Shown: positions 57,691-64,000 of the stretch, piece by piece
Numbering within the stretch: position 1 is the first letter of the stretch
Layout of the letters: each line of letters begins with the position of its first letter
DNA from: Gnetum montanum
Lineage: Eukaryota > Streptophyta > Gnetopsida > Gnetales > Gnetaceae
Length of the DNA: 64,000 nt
Reading direction: 5' to 3'
Assembly: GCA_015680685.1 (NCBI GenBank)
Contig: MNCI01002737.1
Coordinates: 128,078-192,077, forward strand
Notes under the pieces: model-generated
Databases searched by the model: none
Told to the model about the DNA's origin: nothing
What the model saw: the letters and a program-made list of their open reading frames with translations, nothing else
Program-made: the position numbers and the translations under genes

Positions 57691-59110
57691 TTCTAACTTT
57701 TTTTTTGCTATCCAAATCCCTACGAAATTTTACTCTCCTAGATTTTCCAACTAAATAGTCTTTGCAATCAATTTGAGCATAAGAAAACACAAGAATGCGA
57801 GTCTGATTTTGAAGTACCTTTAAGCTTGACCAGCCAATGTGTCCAAGATGTCTATGCCACACTTTAGAATTTTCTGTATCAGAAATTGTTGCAATAGAGT
57901 TGCATGAATCTGCCATCAATATAATATATAAGCTACCCTTCTTTCTTTTCAAAATGGTCATGATTTCCTTGGAAATCCTCCACTGTTCACCTCTACTACT
58001 AAAATTCAGACTTGAATCATCTAGTTGTGGAACTGAAATCAACTTCTTTGTAACTTCAGGAACATGTTTAACGTTATCTATTGTCACCTTTGGCATCCTT
58101 GCTTGTTGCAGACTTACATTTCTAATTCTAAGAACTTTTAAAGCTTTTCCATTAGCAACATATATAAAACTAGATTCAACTTTATGATAAGATGCAAAAT
58201 ATGACTTATTTGGACAAATATGAAAGGAGGCACCTGAGTCAATCAACCAAATGTCATTGCTACATCCATCTGCCACCATTGTACATTGTTCTTGAATCAG
58301 AAAACTAACATTTTTATTAGCTACATGTACCTCTGATGTTCCTTCTTCTGACTTTTTCTCCTTTCCTTTATTTTTCTGTGCTTTCCATGCAAAGTAATCC
58401 TTTTTCAAATGACCTTTCTTCTTGTAGTACCAACACTCTTGAATTTGAGTTTTGCTATGTGATACTCCTCTGTCCGTGCTTCTTCTTCTACTTGGGAAAT
58501 GTCTCCTACTTCTACGTCTTTCCTCTCCTACATGAACATTTCTAGATCTAGAAGACTCATCTACTCTTTCTTCTGAATCCTGAAGGGTAGATACAACCTG
58601 TTCAAATGTCATAGATGAAACATTCATAGAAGTAGTAATAGATGTCACAATTGCAGACCAGGAATCAGGTAAGGAGTCTAACAAAGCATAGGATTTAACT
58701 AAATCTGGAATAACAATTTTATATTCCTTCAACTTATTTAGATTTCTCATCATCTAATCCAAATGATCTTAAAAAGACACATTAGATCTCTTCTTGCATC
58801 TAAAAACTTTCTGATAAATGTAAAAGGTATTCAAACTTGATACTTTGTCAAACCTAGTCTTTAATGTTTGCCACAAATCATGCGGATCCATATCAGGTTT
58901 GATTGAGGCCAAAATCCCATTGCTTAGGGTTGGATGAATGAAAGATAATGCCCTAGTCTTAATTTCCTCCAATTAGCATTTGACATTTCTGCTGATTGAG
59001 AGGGTTCTAGGGCCTCTTGGCACTCCTTTTGTGCTAAAACAACATTCATCAAAATGCTCCAAATGTTTCAGTTCCTTCCTACCAATTTTTTTGTTGTTTG
59101 CAGCCTCTCC
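57677..59110 (-). pseudogene. Copia gag and protease, element D
   Basis: Gag is split by stops: an N-terminal part around 58972-58769 (SIKPDMDPHDLWQTLKTRFD) and the frame 58753-57677 (LLDSLPDSWSAIVTSI, MTFEQVVSTLQ). An Arg/Ser-rich stretch precedes a zinc knuckle reading CWYYKKKGHLKKDYFAWK, where copia has CWYC...DCFAWK, so two zinc ligands are Tyr. The protease follows (WLIDSGASFHIC), then the GAG-pre-integrase segment (KVWHRHLGHIGWSSLKVL). The protease active site DSGA is intact. Confidence 0.85.
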
Positions 59111-59125
59111 ATCTCTTTAAATTTA

Positions 59126-59138
59126 GCTTCGATACTAG
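59126..59138 (-). promoter_or_regulatory. Primer binding site of element D (tRNA-iMet type)
   Basis: The minus strand reads TAGTATCGAAGC close to the LTR; the copia consensus is TGGTATCAGAGC. Nine of twelve match, with transition-type differences. Position and family make this the primer site. Confidence 0.65.
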
Positions 59139-59139
59139 T

Positions 59140-59835
59140 TGTTATAATCAGATCTGAAAACAATTAGATCTGAAAATACATTACAAATGCTTTAAAGAAA
59201 TTATTAGAACCCTACAGATCTGAATAAATCATTAGAGGCAAAATATTGCACTATAAATCACTCTCAAAACGTTCTAAACTCTAGCAAACATTTGTTGTGA
59301 TAACAAAATGAAAGTAGAATAAAAATAATAAAAATAGCACAAGAACACAGAGAGTTATGTGGTTCGCGCCTTTTTTACCCCTACTTCCAAACAATGCTGA
59401 TTTGCCTTTTATCCTTCTCAAATCTTCAAGACAAGTCGTCCTTGTAACTTTTCAAACACCCAATCTGTTATTCCAACAGATCTCAGAGCAACACCAACAA
59501 GACTTACGTCTCCAAGTTTAAACCTTGATACAATGCTTTCACTTCAAAGCACACACAAAAGGCTACCCCAAGCTTTTTATTTATGAAAAAACATGAGAAC
59601 CAAATCCCAATCCTAATACATGTGGGATAAAACACCAAGCCTCCTATTTATGAGGAAACATGAGGACCAAACCCCAATCTCAATACATGTGGGATAAAAC
59701 AACAAGCCTCCTATTTATGAGGAAACATAAGGACCAAATCCCAATCCTAATACATATGGAATAAAACACATCCCCACATCAAATGCAACATAAAAGGAAA
59801 TACAACAATTAATGTATGTTTTCATTTTTTCAACA
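59140..59835 (-). repeat. 5' LTR of element D
   Basis: 696 bp. In element orientation it starts TGTTG and contains three tandem ~61-bp modules (59570-59770), each with a TATA-like CATAAATAG and a CCACATGTATTAGGATTGGG-type segment. The 3' LTR has two modules. Confidence 0.9.
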
Positions 59836-60060
59836 GTGTTGCCATTTAACCTATTTAACTTGTTTAATGCTCTGTTTGTGAATAGTCACTGTGGGAACAT
59901 GTACAAGGCTTCGTAGTTATTACTTCATGCATATGCACAGGGGCTCCACTCCTTACTCATTGTCATAACACACCAGAATTTGTGGTATCGAACACATTCT
60001 TAGTTGCATCTGAGTTCCTTGAGATATGTTTCAATTGCTGCTTTAGTTTGTTTGGAAATA

Positions 60061-60202
60061 TATGATAAGGAAAACTGTTGGAAATGCTTGTTTCGTCATT
60101 ATGGCCAATGCTGTTAATGATTAGTGGCGAGGCATATGATAGGAAATTGTTGAAAATGCTTGTTTTGTCATTATGGCAAATGCTATTAATGATCAGTGGA
60201 GC
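60061..60202. repeat. ~74-bp tandem duplication
   Basis: TATGATAAGGAAAACTGTTG at 60061 and TATGATAGGAAATTGTTG at 60135 start two imperfect copies, each continuing with AATGCTTGTTT(C/T)GTCATTATGG and GCTATTAATGAT-like sequence. Confidence 0.85.
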
Positions 60203-62447
60203 AAAAGCTAATGGTCCTGGTTAATTCAGGAATTCATCACTATTGTAGCTTAACATGCCTAAAATCTTTTCCTCAAACCCAAACTCCCATTAGGGAAACA
60301 GGAATTATGATTGACAATAACGTTGGAGAATCATGACCAACAAGAAAGTTGGGTAATTTTTTGAGGAAGTAATAATTATTGTAATCTTATCATGTCTATG
60401 ATCTTGCTCAAACAATTGAATGTGGCTGGCAATAAGAGAATTCATGTAGCCAGCCAAGTAGCTGAACTAAGGTAATTATGGATGATGATCGAATGTATAG
60501 CTTTGTTTGGAGGTACTTTTATAATTAGTTATGATTCATTGTGTATGGATTGGGCTAAATTACTACTAGATGTGAACTTTATAACAACCATTCACCTTTT
60601 GGGGTCATCTTTTTTTGGGTTAAATCAATCCATATTATTATTATTATTATTATTTGCAGCTAGGATAGCTTGGGACCAGAAATGACAGCGTTTGGCAAAT
60701 TCAGAGGGGAATTATCTTACTCACATTAGTTTTGTCCTCCGTCGGTATTTATGCCCAGTAATAAATCATTTATCAATTTGATATTTTAGTAAACTCAAGG
60801 ATGGGCATCACTGTTTGCAATATTTATTATTAATCCTATCATGTCCAGTCTATCATGGACGTGGGGGCATAAGACTAGCATTCCACCAGGAGACAAATTA
60901 TTCAAAAATGCTGACCAACATGAGAGAAATTGGGTAGAAACGACTGCTGCAAGTGAGTTCTACGCAATTAACGATCGCGTGAAGTGCAACAAGACCAGTT
61001 TTTGAAATATGAAAATTCTTCCTCCAAGGTTTTGGTTGCAAACAAAACGATCGAACATAGATCAAACATGATATCCTTGAAACTGATTAGCGCGTGCTAT
61101 TTTTTGCGTTCAGCAGAGCAACCAGTGACGTTTTGGTGAGCAGTAATTGCTTCAACTTGTTTGTTGGCAGATATTAAAACAATGGTGACATAAGCGTGTT
61201 GCAGAACAACTTTTTGAACAACATGAAAATACATGCCGCTCAATAAGCTAATGATGAAGACATGCTTGTTTTTTAGGCTTTTAATGGAGGACTCTTCCTC
61301 TTTCCTATGATTCCAGTAAGATTACAGATACAATCAAACCTACAAAAGCCCAAAAACGTAATGCATGTATACATCACTAAGTCACCAACAACAACCTCAC
61401 TTTATATTTTTTCTTTTTTATCATCCTAGGTACGATTTTAATACATTATCAAATGAAAGAACAATGAAAAAATATTAAATAAAACCAAATAACAGTGGAA
61501 GAAAAAAAACAAAAAGCATCTTACAGATTCTCTTTTACGCTCTACCGTCTCACGCTCTGCTCCTTCACTATTACTTCTCTCCTACTCCTTCACTATCTGA
61601 CACTGCATTTTGAATCTCTCATAAAACAAATATAATGAATCATATCAAAACATCCATTAGCATTTTTTGGTAAAGAGCCATAAATAATTTTTATTTAAAA
61701 TTACTTTAAAAATAAAAATAAAAGATTAATTATTTATAATGATATAGTATATAAAATTAAATTAATGAAAAGACAAGCATCACCATGGCAACTGTTATGT
61801 TAATATCCAACGTAATATTGAACAATAAAGTTTCTTAATTGGGTTAACATATCTTTTAGAAGGTTAAAGGTTAAAATACCAGGTTGTAATAATGGTGATA
61901 ATACCTTAATCATTCATCCTTTCTTCACTCAACTCAACTAAAGTCAGATACGTGAATTGGCTGTTTAACTTTCGATAATAATCTATGTGAGAAAACAGTA
62001 TTTTCTTATTAGTGCAGTAAAAGCCATTGTCAAAAGAATAACAATATTCATGAATAATTGCTATTATGGACATGTATAAGAAAGAGAATGCTTTATCCAA
62101 TAACCAGAAGTTAACTAACGAATTGTGACATCATTGTTGGAAGAAGGTACTATGAAAACTCCATATCTTCTTACAAACAAATGCATGTATAAGTTAAGGA
62201 ATCAGGATATAGAAATTATGAAATTAAAGTTCCGGAACCGTTCAATTTTTGGCTCTGTATCGCAGACTACAGGTTTTGCACATGGAGCAATTCCTAGATT
62301 CTGAACATCCAGCAGTTCCTATGTTGTTTCATGACCCCCTTTGCGGCATTAGTTGCAGAAGAAGAGTTACGAAGAATAGTTCAGATAAACCCATTGCCAT
62401 TTTGTTGCTGCAGAAGGAAGAGTAATATCCATGGCCAAGAGAAACCG

Positions 62448-62475
62448 CTATTATAAATAGCTGTTAGATGGCCAT
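62448..62475 (+). promoter_or_regulatory. TATA-like site, possible promoter
   Basis: GCTATTATAAATAGCTG is a good plant TATA box. About 110 bp downstream an ATG opens only 16 codons (MAKQSCGLLL...) ending at a splice-like CAG/TAAG. No gene can be attached to it; speculative. Confidence 0.2.
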
Positions 62476-63757
62476 AGTTCTTACTTTTCCTATTGCATCC
62501 AATGCCAGTAAGTTTGTTTATTCCATCTCAATTTCATTTTTTCCAGAATGAAATTATGGCAAAACAGTCGTGTGGTCTTCTTCTCAGTAAGGGGAATGTA
62601 CACTAAGGTTGCTATTACTCCATGGGGAGGGTACCGCTGATATGGTACATTTATTTCAATGGCTGCTAAACGCTATATCGATTTCAATTTTTCACCTACT
62701 TAGGAAGCCAGCAATTTTCCAAAAGATCCTATGTTTTAGTTTACAACTCAAGTTCGAGGCATAGGTAGCTGCTAACAATTTCTTATAAATGTAGAGCTTT
62801 GCTCACTTCTCTATTTGAAAAAGCAAAATTTACTGTCAAGAATGTAAAATGTCCAGGGTATAAAATTATGAAGACGTAAAAAATTATACAATTCTCAATA
62901 TACAACCTGTGGATAGCTTATTTAACAAAATTATGATGATGTAAAAAGTTCTAAAAATAACATGAATTACAAAACGGCGGTAAAATTTATAGAAGAATTA
63001 TCATGATGAGATATTTTCGTAGTGGTTTTTGATTCTAATGTATTATGCTTCTCAAAATAAATGGCAAAGGAAGAACAAAACATTAAAGTGCCTTTCATAC
63101 TTCATGTACGACTTTATATGCAAGCTAGTGTTCTAGTTTTGGCCTCCACGCCTTGTTTCACTTTTGCCTAGGACTTCATCTCTTTGACTGTCCTGTCCAA
63201 TCTTACTAGCTGCCATAGTTTCTCCATTGCTGCATACAGCAAACTGCTACTCTACCTTTCATTGTTACCATTTTCTTTCCACAAAAACTGGAATTGTATG
63301 GCCCTGCTTCGCGTATCCTGCATTTGTAGAAAGCCAGGACTTCAGATTAACAAAATAAAATATTGTAGCTTCTAATACAAAATTACAAAATATTGTAGCA
63401 GAAAATGCAGGAGGCAGAGACATGAGAATTGCCGTTTCTAAAAAGTGGACAGCGAACTTAAAATTTTAGAAAGTTGTCTAGCTCTTTTCATCTTTCTTTA
63501 AGTACGTTGTAGAAATTTATCTCAATCTTAACATAGGCCATACTTACCAGAAACAGGAAATGGGCAACGCAATCACAACAAAATTTATGTAATAAAATAA
63601 TTGTAAGTATATGATTTAACTATAATATAAAATTTTAATAAAAATTTAATCTACTGCAACAAAATACACCTTCAAAATTGTTCCTGAAAGATTAAAAATT
63701 TAGTAACTAAAATAGAGAAGCATAATACTTACAACTTGCAGCCCAAATTTCAGCGAA

Positions 63758-63821
63758 TCAGAAAAGCAATCAAGGTACTTAATGTAGATTCAGAAAAGCA
63801 ATCAAGGTACTTAATGTAGAT
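63758..63821. repeat. 32-bp perfect tandem duplication
   Basis: TCAGAAAAGCAATCAAGGTA plus 12 bases (CTTAATGTAGAT) is present twice in a row; a third copy starts (TTCAGA) and diverges. Confidence 0.9.
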
Positions 63822-64000
63822 TCAGACAGGATTTAACCCACAAAAATCTTCAACAACAGTAAATGAGAAAACAACTGTGGAATATTGAAAATCTGAGGAA
63901 TAAAATAGGAAAACATTTGCAATGATCCTCATAGTCTAAACACATATTAATAATGTTTGCACAGTACCATCCTTTACATAAACTGAAATTCAAAGCTAAT

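Larger units (their letters stand above)
54488..59840 (-). mobile_element. Element D: Ty1/copia retrotransposon, TSD GTGTT
   Basis: Both LTRs are present (54493-55150 and 59140-59835) with TSD GTGTT at 54488-54492 and 59836-59840. The order on minus is gag, zinc knuckle, protease, integrase, RT, RNase H, as in copia. The LTRs end TGTTATAA...CAACA. A 107-base N gap lies between integrase and RT. Stops and frame breaks show it is inactive, though it is less decayed than elements A and B. It is inserted just 3' of the SEC61 beta pseudogene. Confidence 0.92.
59841..64000. other. Right-hand intergenic DNA, no identifiable gene
   Basis: AT-rich sequence with short open frames only (such as 60482-60685 plus and 62100-61906 minus), none recognisable. 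It contains two local duplications and one TATA-like site listed separately. Confidence 0.45.

Overview
The window looks like nuclear DNA of a land plant, most likely one with a large repeat-filled genome such as a conifer or other gymnosperm. The evidence is several plant-type retrotransposon lineages (Ty3/gypsy of the Tat/Athila type, Ty1/copia, L1 LINE, tRNA-related SINEs) and pieces of plant gene families (expansin-like A, DUF642, AVT6 transporter, SEC61 beta). The species cannot be named from sequence alone. Every coding region I could identify is broken by stops, frameshifts or deletions. Domains were recognised by eye and from memory; no search was run.

Layout. 1-1.5 kb: gag of a gypsy element running off the left edge. 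2.5-3.1 kb: a perfect 295-bp inverted repeat bounded by single Ns, probably an assembly artefact. 3.1-3.8 kb: degenerate ~130-bp repeats. 5.2-7.8 kb: a decayed multi-exon gene with HNH-like, SANT and coiled-coil parts. 8.6-9.1 kb: a 500-bp solo LTR. 11.2-17.3 kb: a complete but inactive L1 with a perfect 16-bp target-site duplication (TSD). 18.8-19.7 kb: an AVT6-like transporter pseudogene. 23.1-25.3 kb: a DUF642 fragment and a five-exon expansin-like A gene with a solo LTR in an intron. 26-28.4 kb: a PIF1-like helicase fragment between direct repeats.

29.3-51.9 kb holds two related Tat/Athila-like elements, both on the minus strand and 82 bp apart. Element B (29340-40823, TSD ATTAC) keeps gag, protease and an accessory ORF but has lost RT, RNase H and integrase. 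Element A (40916-51852, TSD ACCTT) keeps gag-PR-RT-RH-IN and the accessory ORF, but its 3' LTR is reduced to about 75 bp. A solo LTR of the same clade sits inside B's accessory ORF. Both elements use a primer site matching tRNA-Asp.

52.5-53.3 kb carries SINE-like units, 54.16-54.35 kb a SEC61 beta pseudogene, and 54.5-59.8 kb a nearly complete Ty1/copia element (TSD GTGTT). The rest is AT-rich with no gene I can support.

The most interesting signal is the accessory ORF (ORF3) downstream of pol in A and B. In both copies it starts just after a good 3' splice site, and upstream lies a TATA box plus a motif block resembling the element's own LTR U3. This suggests ORF3 may be expressed from an internal promoter as a spliced subgenomic RNA.
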